Source: Massilia phyllostachyos (GTDB lineage: Bacteria; Pseudomonadota; Gammaproteobacteria; Burkholderiales; Burkholderiaceae_D). Taken from it: 64,000 nucleotides of DNA. Shown one piece after another: positions 1 to 7,361 of this stretch. Location of the stretch: positions 186,001 through 250,000 of the forward strand of contig NZ_JAJNOC010000007.1 of assembly GCF_021044825.1 (NCBI RefSeq), read 5' to 3'. A model generated the notes under the pieces. That model was not told where the DNA came from. It worked only from the letters and a program-made list of their open reading frames with translations, and did not search any database. Position 1 is the first letter of the stretch. Each line of letters starts with the position of its first letter. A program made the position numbers and the translations under genes.

Positions 1-564
1 AGCGTGGCCGGCAGCGGCGGCCAGGCGGTGACCCGGGTCGGCGCCACCATGGAGCAGATCAGCGCCTCGGCCACCCGCATCGTCGACATCATCGGCCTGA
101 TCGACGGCATCGCCTTCCAGACCAATATCCTGGCCCTCAACGCCGCGGTGGAAGCGGCGCGCGCCGGCGAGCAGGGCCGCGGCTTCGCGGTGGTCGCGGG
201 CGAGGTGCGCAGCCTGGCGCAGCGCTCGGCCGCCGCGGCCAGGGAAATCAAGGCGCTGATCGAAGCCTCGGTGCAGCACGTCGGCGCCGGCAATGCCCTG
301 GTGGGCGACGCCGGCCAGACCATGCGCGAGGTGGTCGACTCGGTGCGCGAAGCCGCCGCCATCATGCACGGCATCACCGGCGCCAGCCGCGAGCAGGGCC
401 TCGACATCGCCCAGGTGAATGCCGCGATGGCCGCGCTGGACGGGATCACGCGCGAGAACGCGGCCCTGGTCGAGGAATCGGCCAACGCCTCGAACCAGGT
501 GGCCGACGAGGCCGCCCAACTGGTGCAGGCCCTGTCGGTGTTCAAGTTCGGCAAGGGCAGCTGA
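1..564 (+). CDS. Methyl-accepting chemotaxis protein, C-terminal part (5' end outside window)
   Basis: Partial gene: the reading frame is open to the first base and ends at TGA 562-564. The visible 186 residues are the cytoplasmic signalling domain. The conserved hairpin tip that contacts CheA and CheW is present (QTNILALNAAVEAARAGE), followed by GFAVVAGEVRSLAQRSAAAA and a C-terminal helical arm ending in a phenylalanine-rich tail. The sensing domain and membrane segments lie upstream of the window, so the ligand cannot be guessed. It reads in the same direction as the hemN-like pseudogene that follows after a 136-base gap holding an FNR box. Family assignment is secure because this tip is one of the most conserved sequences in bacterial signalling. 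Confidence 0.95.
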   Translation, partial: SVAGSGGQAVTRVGATMEQISASATRIVDIIGLIDGIAFQTNILALNAAVEAARAGEQGRGFAVVAGEVRSLAQRSAAAAREIKALIEASVQHVGAGNALVGDAGQTMREVVDSVREAAAIMHGITGASREQGLDIAQVNAAMAALDGITRENAALVEESANASNQVADEAAQLVQALSVFKFGKGS

Positions 565-603
565 GACGGGCCGCGTCGGGTACATGCACGGCGCTTCAGT
601 CGT

Positions 604-617
604 TTGATACAAATCAA
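604..617 (+). promoter_or_regulatory. FNR/ANR box upstream of the hemN-like pseudogene
   Basis: TTGATACAAATCAA is a perfect match to the FNR consensus TTGAT-N4-ATCAA. Its centre is at about 610.5. A class II FNR promoter (box at -41.5) would start near 652, and a -10-like TACACT lies at 639-644, as expected. An Fnr protein with intact cluster cysteines is encoded at 20069-20833. The site is seen directly; binding is inferred. Confidence 0.85.
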
Positions 618-657
618 ATGACCGCTGAATCCGCTTCCTACACTGATGCTGAGTCGA

Positions 658-681
658 GCGCTTTGCAATTTCGCAAAGCGC
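658..681 (+). promoter_or_regulatory. Leader hairpin of the hemN-like pseudogene
   Basis: Perfect 9-bp inverted repeat: GCGCTTTGC (658-666), six-base loop AATTTC, GCAAAGCGC (673-681). It lies between the predicted start of transcription (about 652) and the ATG at 701. The hemN leader at 1913-1936 has the same stem length, loop length and position, with two compensatory changes in the stem. It may be an RNA structure or a repressor operator. Confidence 0.6.
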
Positions 682-700
682 GATTTCCCTGGAAGCGATC

Positions 701-1610
701 ATGCACGCCGATCCCCATGTCACCGCACCGTCACCGGCGTGGCTCAACTACCTGGCCGCGGTCGCCCGCTTCCCCCTGCGCGACGCCCGCCCGCTCGCGC
801 TGCGCCTGCACATTCCCTCGTTCGCCGGCGACGCCGATCCCGACGGCGCCCTCGACACCTATCTCGGCTACCTGAAGCGCGAAGCGGCGATGCACGCGGT
901 GCTGCTGGCCGGCGTGAGCACGATCCGGCAACTGAGCTTCGAAGGGGCCGGCGCCAGCCAGCTGCCGGAGTGCCGGCTGGATCCCCTGCTGGCGCACCTG
1001 CGCCGGCAGTTCCGCTTCCTCGACGGCGACACGGCCGAACACGAGGCCACCATCGACCCGGGCGGCGTCACGCCCGGGCGCCTGGCGCGCCTGCGCGCGC
1101 AGGGGTTCAGCCGCATCCGCTTCGAGCTCGATGCCGCCGGCACCCATGCCGGCCAGCTGGAAGCGCAGGTCGCGGCCGCGCGCGCCGCCGGGCTGGGCAC
1201 GGTCTGCATGGCCTTTCCCTTCGGCGCGCCGGACCAGGAGTTCGGGCAGCTGCGCCGGATGCTGGGAGCGGTCCTGGCCGCCGCGCCGGAGCGCGTGCTG
1301 CCCTGCCACCGTCCCGGCGCCGGGCGCGATGAGGACACCATCACCGCCGGCAGCGTCGCTCAGCGCATGCTGCAGCTGTGCAGCGACCACCTCGACATCG
1401 CGTCCTATGCGCCAAGCGGCGCCGACGGCTACGTGCGGCTGCGGGGTGGGCGCGCGCACCGGCTTCGGCGCGCCGGCCTGCCGCAACGTGGGCGCCCTGT
1501 ATGACTATTACGCGCTGCTGGACCGCAACGAACTGCCGGTGGGGCAGCTGTTTCAATGGGAGCAGACCGAGCCTGATGCCCTTCAGTCAAGCGCCGTCGG
1601 GATACCGTAG
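701..1610 (+). pseudogene. Degenerate hemN paralogue (frameshifted, 3'-truncated)
   Basis: From ATG 701 (GGAAG at 691-695) the product resembles the HemN encoded just downstream: LRLHIP near residue 37, YLGYLKREAAMHA, and the LRAQGFSRIRFEL segment. The radical-SAM cysteines are gone: where HemN has CDTVCYYCAC after LHIPF, this copy has a cysteine-free stretch. Near 1447-1450 the match moves to another frame, in which RNVGALYDYYALLDRNELPVG corresponds to HemN's NVKTLDAYYDLLDQNELPVA. That frame ends at TAG 1608-1610, the first bases of a repeat element, so roughly the last 85 residues of HemN are missing. Without the cluster ligands it could not do HemN chemistry even if the frameshift were a sequencing error. 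An alternative is a functional cysteine-free paralogue, but the frameshift and truncation argue against that. Confidence 0.8.
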
Positions 1611-1824
1611 AGGGTGTGAAAAAACCGCTATTGCAAGGCGCCGAGTCGAAGACAGTACACTCGTACGGCGAGACGAGGCAACGCAGCCATGGACGAATTT
1701 TTCACACACTCGTAGGGTGGGCGCTCCCGCTCCCACGCGTTCAACTAGTAGAGGCGTCGCCTCGATGCATCCGTGAGTTGAACGCGTGGGCGGAGGCCCG
1801 CGGGGCCGCCCAGGCCCACCCTAC
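1608..1824 (+). repeat. Composite palindromic repeat, copy A (fills the gap before hemN)
   Basis: Two modules. The long module (1608-1711) begins with the TAG stop of the preceding pseudogene and has terminal inverted repeats GTGTGAAAAA (1614-1623) and TTTTTCACAC (1698-1707). It is almost identical to the complement of 39281-39384. The second module (1712-1824) has two arms: GTAGGGTGGGC to GCGTTCAAC (1712-1745) and its inverted counterpart GTTGAACGCG to CCCACCCTAC (1777-1824). The right arm is identical over 48 bases to the complement of 53981-54028. There is no transposase or open reading frame of note. With the promoter at 1857-1957 this accounts for the whole 347-base space between pseudogene and hemN. 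Confidence 0.85.
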
Positions 1825-1856
1825 AACCTGTTTTAGGGAAGCAGACTGAGTCGTAT

Positions 1857-1870
1857 TTGATGCAAGTCAA
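1857..1870 (+). promoter_or_regulatory. FNR/ANR box upstream of hemN
   Basis: TTGATGCAAGTCAA matches TTGAT-N4-ATCAA with one mismatch (G for A at 1866). Its centre is about 1863.5, giving a predicted start near 1905 with a -10-like TAGACT at 1893-1898. The layout (box, -10, hairpin, start codon) repeats that of the hemN-like pseudogene upstream. Confidence 0.8.
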
Positions 1871-1912
1871 GGATTTTCGGGACGCAAATCAATAGACTGC
1901 CTGCTATTCGAG

Positions 1913-1936
1913 CCGGTTTGCAGTTCCGCAAACCGG
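1913..1936 (+). promoter_or_regulatory. Leader hairpin of hemN
   Basis: Perfect 9-bp inverted repeat: CCGGTTTGC (1913-1921), six-base loop AGTTCC, GCAAACCGG (1928-1936), just downstream of the predicted transcription start and 21 bases before the hemN ATG. Compared with 658-681, stem pairs 1 and 4 are swapped as compensated pairs (G-C to C-G, C-G to G-C), while the TTTGC/GCAAA part is kept. Confidence 0.6.
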
Positions 1937-1957
1937 GCGTAGCAGGAGTAGATTGAC

Positions 1958-3409
1958 ATGCATGCAACAGCGCTTCCCACCCCGGTCCAGCCGGCCTTCG
2001 CGGCGCCGCCCGCCGCCGTCCACCAGGGCGTCGAATTCGACGCCGACCTGTTGCGGCGCCTCGGCAAGTCGGGCCCGCGCTACACCTCCTACCCGACCGC
2101 CGACCGTTTCGACGATAGCTTCGGCTACCGCGACTACCTGCACGCGGTGGCCGGCCTGCGCACCCGCGGCGGCGCGCGCCCGCTCTCGCTCTACCTGCAC
2201 ATTCCCTTTTGCGACACGGTCTGCTACTACTGCGCCTGCAACAAGGTGGTCACCAAGAACCGCGAGAAGGCCGCGACCTATCTGGCCTACCTGAAGCGCG
2301 AGATCGCGATGCAGGCGGCCCTGCTGTCGAGCAGCAGCGAGGTCGAGCAGCTGCACTTCGGCGGCGGCACCCCGACCTACCTCAGCGACGAGCAGATGGA
2401 GGACCTGACCTCCCACCTGCGCCGCACCTTCCGCTTCGCGCCCGACGCCGCCGGCGAGTACGCGATCGAGGTCGACCCGCGCACCGTCTCGCCCGCGCGC
2501 GTGCACAGCCTGCGGCGCCAGGGCTTCAACCGCATCAGCCTGGGAGTGCAGGATTTCGATGCGGACGTCCAGCGCGCCGTCAACCGGGTCCAGCCCGAAT
2601 CAGATACCCGCGCCGTGATCGACGCCGCCCGCGCGGCGGGCTTCCGCTCGGTGAGCATCGACCTGATCTATGGCCTGCCGAAGCAGACCCTGGACACCAT
2701 GCGCGCGACACTGGACAAGGTGGTGGCTGCCAGCCCGGACCGCATCGCGGTCTACCACTACGCCCACATGCCGCACCTGTTCAAGCCGCAGCGCCGCATC
2801 ATCGACGCCGAGATGCCGGACAGCGCAACGAAACTGGCGATGCTCCAGCTGTGCATCGAGCGCCTGGACGCCGCAGGCTATGTCTACATCGGCATGGACC
2901 ATTTCGCCAAGCCGGACGACGACCTCGCCGTGGCCCAGCGCCAGGGCCGCCTGCACCGCAACTTCCAGGGCTACTCGACCCATGCCGACACCGACCTGGT
3001 GGCCTGCGGCGTGTCGGCGATCGGCGCGGTGGGTGCGACCTACAGCCAGAACGTCAAGACCCTGGATGCCTACTACGACCTGCTCGACCAGAACGAGCTG
3101 CCGGTGGCGCGCGGCGCCCGCCTCGGCGTGGACGACCTGCTGCGGCGCAGCCTGATCCAGAAGCTGATGTGCCAGTTCGAGGTCTCGATTCCCGCGCTCG
3201 AGCAAGCCTTCCCGATCGTGTTTCGCGACTACTTCGCGCCCGAACTGGCGCGCCTGCGCAAAATGGAAGAGGATGGCCTGCTTACCATCGGCGCGGAGTG
3301 GCTGACCGTGAGCAGCAAGGGCCGCCTCCTGATCCGTAACATCTGCATGGTGTTCGACCGCTACCTGGCCGCGCGGCCGGATGGTCCGCGTCACTCGCAG
3401 ACCGTATGA
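1958..3409 (+). CDS. hemN: Oxygen-independent coproporphyrinogen III oxidase
   Basis: Radical-SAM enzyme of 483 residues, the usual length. It converts coproporphyrinogen III to protoporphyrinogen IX without oxygen, in the cytoplasm, to supply heme under low oxygen. The cluster motif CDTVCYYCAC (CxxxCxxC plus the further Cys typical of HemN) follows LYLHIPF near residue 85. Also visible are GGGTPTYL (SAM binding) and EVDPRT, FNRISLGVQDFD and the family's YIGMDHFAKPDD. The ATG at 1958 is preceded by AGGAG at 1944-1948. The stop overlaps the next gene by four bases (ATGA), so hemN, the TauE-like gene, ccoI and ccoS look like one operon. An FNR box and a leader hairpin lie upstream. HemW is excluded by the intact CxxxCxxCxC motif and the high match to HemN blocks. 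Confidence 0.96.
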   Translation: MHATALPTPVQPAFAAPPAAVHQGVEFDADLLRRLGKSGPRYTSYPTADRFDDSFGYRDYLHAVAGLRTRGGARPLSLYLHIPFCDTVCYYCACNKVVTKNREKAATYLAYLKREIAMQAALLSSSSEVEQLHFGGGTPTYLSDEQMEDLTSHLRRTFRFAPDAAGEYAIEVDPRTVSPARVHSLRRQGFNRISLGVQDFDADVQRAVNRVQPESDTRAVIDAARAAGFRSVSIDLIYGLPKQTLDTMRATLDKVVAASPDRIAVYHYAHMPHLFKPQRRIIDAEMPDSATKLAMLQLCIERLDAAGYVYIGMDHFAKPDDDLAVAQRQGRLHRNFQGYSTHADTDLVACGVSAIGAVGATYSQNVKTLDAYYDLLDQNELPVARGARLGVDDLLRRSLIQKLMCQFEVSIPALEQAFPIVFRDYFAPELARLRKMEEDGLLTIGAEWLTVSSKGRLLIRNICMVFDRYLAARPDGPRHSQTV

Positions 3410-4176
3410 ACACGCTCCACGGCATCGGCCTCTTGCCCGTGTTCCTGGTGGGCCTGCTCGGCAGCGTCCACTGCGCCGGCATGTGCGGCGGGATCGTCGC
3501 CGCGCTGTCCGTGCCGCTGCCGGCGCGCGCCTTCCCGGTGCCGGTGCGCACCGTGGGCGCCTACAGCTGGGAGTGGCCGGCCGCGGCCAGCCATGTCGCC
3601 GCCTACAATGCCGGGCGCCTGTCCAGCTACGCGATGGCCGGCGCGCTGGCCGGCGGCCTGGCCGGCGGCGTGGGGCGCCTGGCCGGGCTGCCGCTGCTGC
3701 AGGCCGGCGCCGGCTGGGCCGCCAACCTGATGCTGGTGGCGCTCGGCCTCTACCTGCTGGATGCCTGGCGCGGCCTGGCCTGGCTGGAGCGGGGCGGGCG
3801 GGTGTTGTGGCGCCGGATCTCGCCCTTGCTGGCGAAGATCGGTCCCTTCGATTCGCCCGGCCGCCTGTTCGCGGCCGGCGCCTTGTGGGGCTGGCTGCCC
3901 TGCGGCATGGTGTACAGCGTGCTGGCCACCGCCATGCTGAGTGGCTCGGCCAGCGGCGGCGCGGCCGTGATGCTGGCCTTCGGCCTCGGCACCCTGCCGA
4001 TGCTGGCCGCGATCGGCATGGCCGGGGTGCGCCTGCGCACCGTGCTGCAACTGCACGCCGTGCGCCGCGCCTGCGGCCTGCTGGTGCTCGGCTTCGGCCT
4101 GCTCGGTCTGTGGCGCGCCGCGGGCGGCATGCCCGCGAGCGTCTTCGACATCCTGTGCATCGGGGCGGCGCAATGA
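3406..4176 (+). CDS. TauE/SafE-family (sulfite-exporter-like) membrane protein of the cco cluster
   Basis: Polytopic inner-membrane protein of 256 residues that starts within the hemN stop (ATGA, 3406-3409). It opens with a membrane segment carrying GLLGSVHCAGMCGG near residues 13-26, a signature of the TauE/SafE-like UreH/CcoH2 branch found beside ccoGHIS genes. Further hydrophobic helices follow, including one with GWLPCGMVYSVLA, whose Cys and Met pattern is compatible with a metal-handling role. The conserved position between hemN and ccoI suggests help with copper supply or assembly for cbb3 oxidase. That role is inferred; sulfite export is only the family's label. It overlaps ccoI by four bases. 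Confidence 0.8.
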   Translation: MNTLHGIGLLPVFLVGLLGSVHCAGMCGGIVAALSVPLPARAFPVPVRTVGAYSWEWPAAASHVAAYNAGRLSSYAMAGALAGGLAGGVGRLAGLPLLQAGAGWAANLMLVALGLYLLDAWRGLAWLERGGRVLWRRISPLLAKIGPFDSPGRLFAAGALWGWLPCGMVYSVLATAMLSGSASGGAAVMLAFGLGTLPMLAAIGMAGVRLRTVLQLHAVRRACGLLVLGFGLLGLWRAAGGMPASVFDILCIGAAQ

Positions 4177-6602
4177 GCGCCGTGCTCGCGCCGGCCATGC
4201 GCGACGCGCGGGACGCGGGCAGCGAGCCGCTCGGGTGCTACCACTGCGGCCTGCCGGTGCCGCCCGGCAGCCGCTGGGAGGCGCGGGTCGGCGGCGCGGC
4301 GCGCAGCATGTGCTGCCCCGGCTGCGCGGCCGCGGCCGAGGCCATCGTGGACGGCGGCTTTGGCGGCTATTACAAGAACCGCACGGAATTCGCGGCCACC
4401 GCCGGCGGCGACGCCGACGCGCCCGAGCTGGCGCTGTATGACGAGGCCGGCGAGGAAGGGGAGGGCAGCTTCACCATCGAGGGCGTGCGCTGCGGCGCCT
4501 GCGTCTGGCTGGTCGAGCGCCGCCTGTGCGCGCTGCCTGGCGTGCGCGAAGTGGCGCTGAACGTCGCCCTTGGACGCGTGTTCGTGCGCTGGGATCCGGC
4601 GCTATGCCGCCCGAGCGTCATCGTGCGCGCGCTGCGCCGCATCGGCTACGCCGCCTATCCCTATGAGGCGCACCGTCACGACGACGCCCTGCGGCGCGCG
4701 CGCCGCACCTTGCTGCGCCAGCTGTTCGTGGCCGGCCTGGCGATGATGCAGGTGATGATGTATGCGGTGCCGGTCTACCTGGCCGACGACGGCACCATGG
4801 ACGCCGACATGCGCGCGCTGATGGGCTGGGCCTCGTTCGCCCTGACCCTGCCGGCCGTGCTGTATTCGGCGCTGCCCTTCTTCCAGGGCGCCTGGCGCGA
4901 CCTGCGGCGCGGCATGCCGGGCATGGACGTGCCGGTGGCGCTCGGCATCGCGGCCGCCTTCGCCGCCAGCTGCGCCAGCCTGGTCTCCGGCGTGGGCGAG
5001 GTCTGGTTCGATTCGATCACCATGTTCATCTTCCTGCTGCTGGGCAGCCGCACCCTCGAACTGGAAGCGCGCCGCCGCGCCACCGAGGCGCTGGACCGGC
5101 TGCGGCGCGGCGCCCCGGCCTCGAGCCTGCGCCTGCGCGGCGACCGGCTGCTGCGCGACACCGAACTGGTGCCGTCCGCGCGCCTGGCGCCGGGCGACCT
5201 GGTGCTGGTCAAGCCGGGCCAGGCGGTGCCGGCCGACGGTGTGGTGATCGAAGGAGAGACCGACGTCGATGTCTCGCTGCTGAGCGGCGAGAGCCAGCCG
5301 CGCCCGGCCGTGGTCGGCGACGCGCTCCCTGGCGGCGCGATCAATGCCGGCCAGGCCATCGTGGTGCGCGTCACCTCGACCGCGCACGAGAGCACGCTGG
5401 CGACCCTGGTGCGGCTGGTGGAGCGCGCCGGCCAGGGCAAGCCGGCGCTGGCGCTGTGGGCGGACCGCGTCGCCGCCTGGTTCGTGGTCGCGCTGCTGCT
5501 GCTCACCGTGGCGGTGTACGCGGTGTGGCAGGTGCTCGACCCGGGGCGCGCCTGGCAGGCCGCGATCGCGGTGCTGGTGGTGAGCTGCCCCTGCGCCCTG
5601 TCGCTGGCCACGCCGACCGCGCTGGCCGCGGCGACCGACCGCCTGCTGCGGCGCGGCGTGCTGGCGGTGGCGCCGCATACCCTCGAGACATTCGAGCGCG
5701 CCACCCACGTCGTGTTCGACAAGACCGGCACGCTCACCCACGGCTGCCCGCGGCTGCGCCGGGTGCTGCCGGTCGGGGAATTGCATAACGAGATCTGCCT
5801 GCGCATCGCCGGCGCCCTGCAGACCGACAGCGCGCACCTGCTCAGCGCCGCGATCCGCGCCGCCATGCCGGAGTCCGGCCTGCAGGCGCGCGAGCTGCGC
5901 TTCGAGATCGGGCGCGGCATCGAGGGCAGCATCGACGGCGTGGTCTACCGCATCGGCAGCGCGCCCTTCGTCGCCGAACTGGCGGGCGGCATGGCGCGCA
6001 CGGCCGCGCCGCCGGGCATCACCACGGTGTGGCTGGCGCGCGCCGGGGCCTGGCTGGCGCGCTTCGATCTGTCCGACAGCCTGCGCGAGGAAGCGCGAGA
6101 GGTGGTGCGGCGCTTCCGCGATTGCGGCAAGACCGTGGTGCTGCTCAGCGGCGACGAGCAGGGCGTGGCCCAGGCCGTGGCCAGCCAGCTCGGCATCGCC
6201 CATGCCTACGGCGGCCGGCTGCCGGCCGAGAAGCTGGCCTTCGTGCGCGAGCTGCAGAAGGGCGGGGCGGTGGTGGCGATGGTCGGCGACGGCGTCAACG
6301 ACGCGGCGGTGCTGAAGGGAGCCGACGTGTCCTTCGCGATGGGGCGCGGCGCCGAGCTGGCGCAGCTGCATGCGGACGGGGTGCTGCTGGGCGAGGGACT
6401 GGGGCCGCTGGCCGATGCGGCCGAGACGGCGCGCCGTACATTGCGGATCGTGCGCCAGAACCTGGCCTGGGCCACGGTCTACAACCTGGCCGCGATTCCG
6501 GCGGCGGCGAGCGGGATGCTCAATCCCTGGCTGTCGGGGATCGGGATGGCGCTCAGTTCGGCGGTCGTGGTGCTCAATGCGCTGCGGTTGAGGAGAGGGT
6601 GA
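4173..6602 (+). CDS. ccoI: Cu+-translocating P-type ATPase for cbb3 oxidase assembly
   Basis: P1B-type ATPase of 809 residues that moves copper across the inner membrane for the CuB centre of CcoN. In order: a Cys-rich N-terminal segment (C22, C25, C47, C48, C51), an HMA-like domain with RCGACVW near residue 109, membrane helices, the transmembrane CPC copper motif near residues 471-473, the phosphorylation site DKTGTLT near residue 516, and GDGVNDAAVL near 705. The reading frame is open far upstream (to 3381), but the ATG at 4173 overlaps the preceding stop (ATGA) and gives the family's N-terminus. The Cys-rich extension separates CcoI/FixI from housekeeping CopA. ccoS follows after one base. 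Confidence 0.95.
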   Translation: MSAVLAPAMRDARDAGSEPLGCYHCGLPVPPGSRWEARVGGAARSMCCPGCAAAAEAIVDGGFGGYYKNRTEFAATAGGDADAPELALYDEAGEEGEGSFTIEGVRCGACVWLVERRLCALPGVREVALNVALGRVFVRWDPALCRPSVIVRALRRIGYAAYPYEAHRHDDALRRARRTLLRQLFVAGLAMMQVMMYAVPVYLADDGTMDADMRALMGWASFALTLPAVLYSALPFFQGAWRDLRRGMPGMDVPVALGIAAAFAASCASLVSGVGEVWFDSITMFIFLLLGSRTLELEARRRATEALDRLRRGAPASSLRLRGDRLLRDTELVPSARLAPGDLVLVKPGQAVPADGVVIEGETDVDVSLLSGESQPRPAVVGDALPGGAINAGQAIVVRVTSTAHESTLATLVRLVERAGQGKPALALWADRVAAWFVVALLLLTVAVYAVWQVLDPGRAWQAAIAVLVVSCPCALSLATPTALAAATDRLLRRGVLAVAPHTLETFERATHVVFDKTGTLTHGCPRLRRVLPVGELHNEICLRIAGALQTDSAHLLSAAIRAAMPESGLQARELRFEIGRGIEGSIDGVVYRIGSAPFVAELAGGMARTAAPPGITTVWLARAGAWLARFDLSDSLREEAREVVRRFRDCGKTVVLLSGDEQGVAQAVASQLGIAHAYGGRLPAEKLAFVRELQKGGAVVAMVGDGVNDAAVLKGADVSFAMGRGAELAQLHADGVLLGEGLGPLADAAETARRTLRIVRQNLAWATVYNLAAIPAAASGMLNPWLSGIGMALSSAVVVLNALRLRRG

Positions 6603-6603
6603 G

Positions 6604-6777
6604 ATGGAGGCGTTGTATTTGCTGGTGCCGCTCAGCGTGATGCTGGTGGGGCTGGCCTTGTGGGTGTTCTTCGGGGCGGCGGAGAGTGGGCAGTTCGAGG
6701 ATCTCGAGGGGCCGGGGCTCAGGATTCTGGTTGACGATGACCGGGTGGGGGCCGACGGCGCGGCGGAGCATCGGTGA
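6604..6777 (+). CDS. ccoS: cbb3-type oxidase assembly protein CcoS
   Basis: Small single-pass membrane protein of 57 residues beginning one base after the ccoI stop. Residues 4-24 form one hydrophobic helix (LYLLVPLSVMLVGLALWVFF), followed by the typical CcoS pattern of a short acidic segment (SGQFEDLEGPGLRILVDDD). CcoS is needed for putting heme and copper into cbb3 oxidase. The stop TGA (6775-6777) lies inside a repeat element: the last two or three codons (CAT CGG TGA) match the repeat copy near 1769-1777, so the extreme C-terminus may be repeat-derived. Length and position agree with the family. Confidence 0.9.
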   Translation: MEALYLLVPLSVMLVGLALWVFFGAAESGQFEDLEGPGLRILVDDDRVGADGAAEHR

Positions 6778-6844
6778 GTTGAACGCGCGGACGGCGTTCG
6801 ATGCGCGGCAATTCAAACTGCCCAGGTGGAGCCGTCCACCCTAC
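6768..6844. repeat. Palindromic repeat, copy E (between convergent ccoS and TraR-like gene)
   Basis: A diverged copy of the second module of copy A. The left part GCATCGGTGAGTTGAACGCG matches 1767-1786 apart from one base, and the right part ends in CCACCCTAC (6836-6844). It lies between two convergent genes and contains both stop codons: ccoS TGA 6775-6777 on the plus strand and the TraR-like gene's TAG (6841-6843, complement). Its inverted arms could serve as a two-way terminator, but there is no T-run. Confidence 0.65.
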
Positions 6845-7239
6845 ATGGAGGGGCCGCGGCCGATGTGCCGGTCGTGCTCGAGCTCTTGCTGGCACTCGAT
6901 GCACAGGCGAACCGTGGGCGTGGCCAGCAGGCGCGCTTCCGGGATGTCGCGCCCGCAGGATTCGCAGATGCCGGCGCCGCCGGCTTCGAGCTTGCCGATG
7001 GCGACGTCGATCTCGTGCAGCAGGGCGGTTTCGTGGTCGGCCAGGTGCTGCTCGTTGTGACTCAGCATTTCCGCTTGGGGAGCGTCATCGCTCTGGCCCT
7101 GGTGCGCCAGCGGGCCGATGCGCGGCGCTTCATCGTCGGGCGACTCGGTGCGGCCACGCACGGTCTCGAGCAAGTCCATGCGCGCCTGGTGCAGGCTCGC
7201 CTTCAATTGTTCCGACACGGATTGCGATAGCGGCGGCAT
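6841..7239 (-). CDS. TraR/DksA-family zinc-finger protein
   Basis: 132 residues from the ATG at 7239, chosen because AGGA lies eight bases before it; an open frame to 7341 runs back over the FNR box and is unlikely. The C-terminal half carries a DksA-type C4 zinc finger (CESCGRDIPEARLLATP then CIECQ). The N-terminal half is predicted helical, and there is a central acidic segment. DksA-family proteins act in the secondary channel of RNA polymerase, but this one is shorter than DksA and lacks a clear DxxDxA coiled-coil tip, so its role is uncertain. It is divergent from ccoN, sharing a 122-base region with an FNR box, so it may be controlled by oxygen. Confidence 0.8.
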   Translation of the reverse strand: MPPLSQSVSEQLKASLHQARMDLLETVRGRTESPDDEAPRIGPLAHQGQSDDAPQAEMLSHNEQHLADHETALLHEIDVAIGKLEAGGAGICESCGRDIPEARLLATPTVRLCIECQQELEHDRHIGRGPSM

Positions 7240-7281
7240 AGCGTTTTTCCTGTTCGCTGAGCTCATCTGAAACTGAACAAT

Positions 7282-7295
7282 TTGATTCAGATCAA
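7282..7295 (+). promoter_or_regulatory. FNR/ANR box upstream of ccoN
   Basis: TTGATTCAGATCAA is a perfect match to TTGAT-N4-ATCAA, 67 bases before the ccoN start and 43 bases upstream of the divergent TraR-like start. Its centre (7288.5) predicts ccoN transcription from about 7330. The palindrome could act on both divergent genes. Confidence 0.88.
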
Positions 7296-7361
7296 GGATT
7301 TTTACAGTACGAAAAACGACACTCCTGATTGTCATCCACAAGGACTTTTCAGGAGAGCATC

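Noticed and set aside
1608..1824. Insertion sequence or phage remnant
   Set aside because: The repeats have inverted ends but no transposase, integrase or phage gene in or near them; short palindromic repeat is the safer call.
3381..4172. Open upstream extension of ccoI
   Set aside because: This stretch lies over the TauE/SafE-like gene in another frame, and the ATG at 4173 with its ATGA overlap gives the normal CcoI N-terminus.
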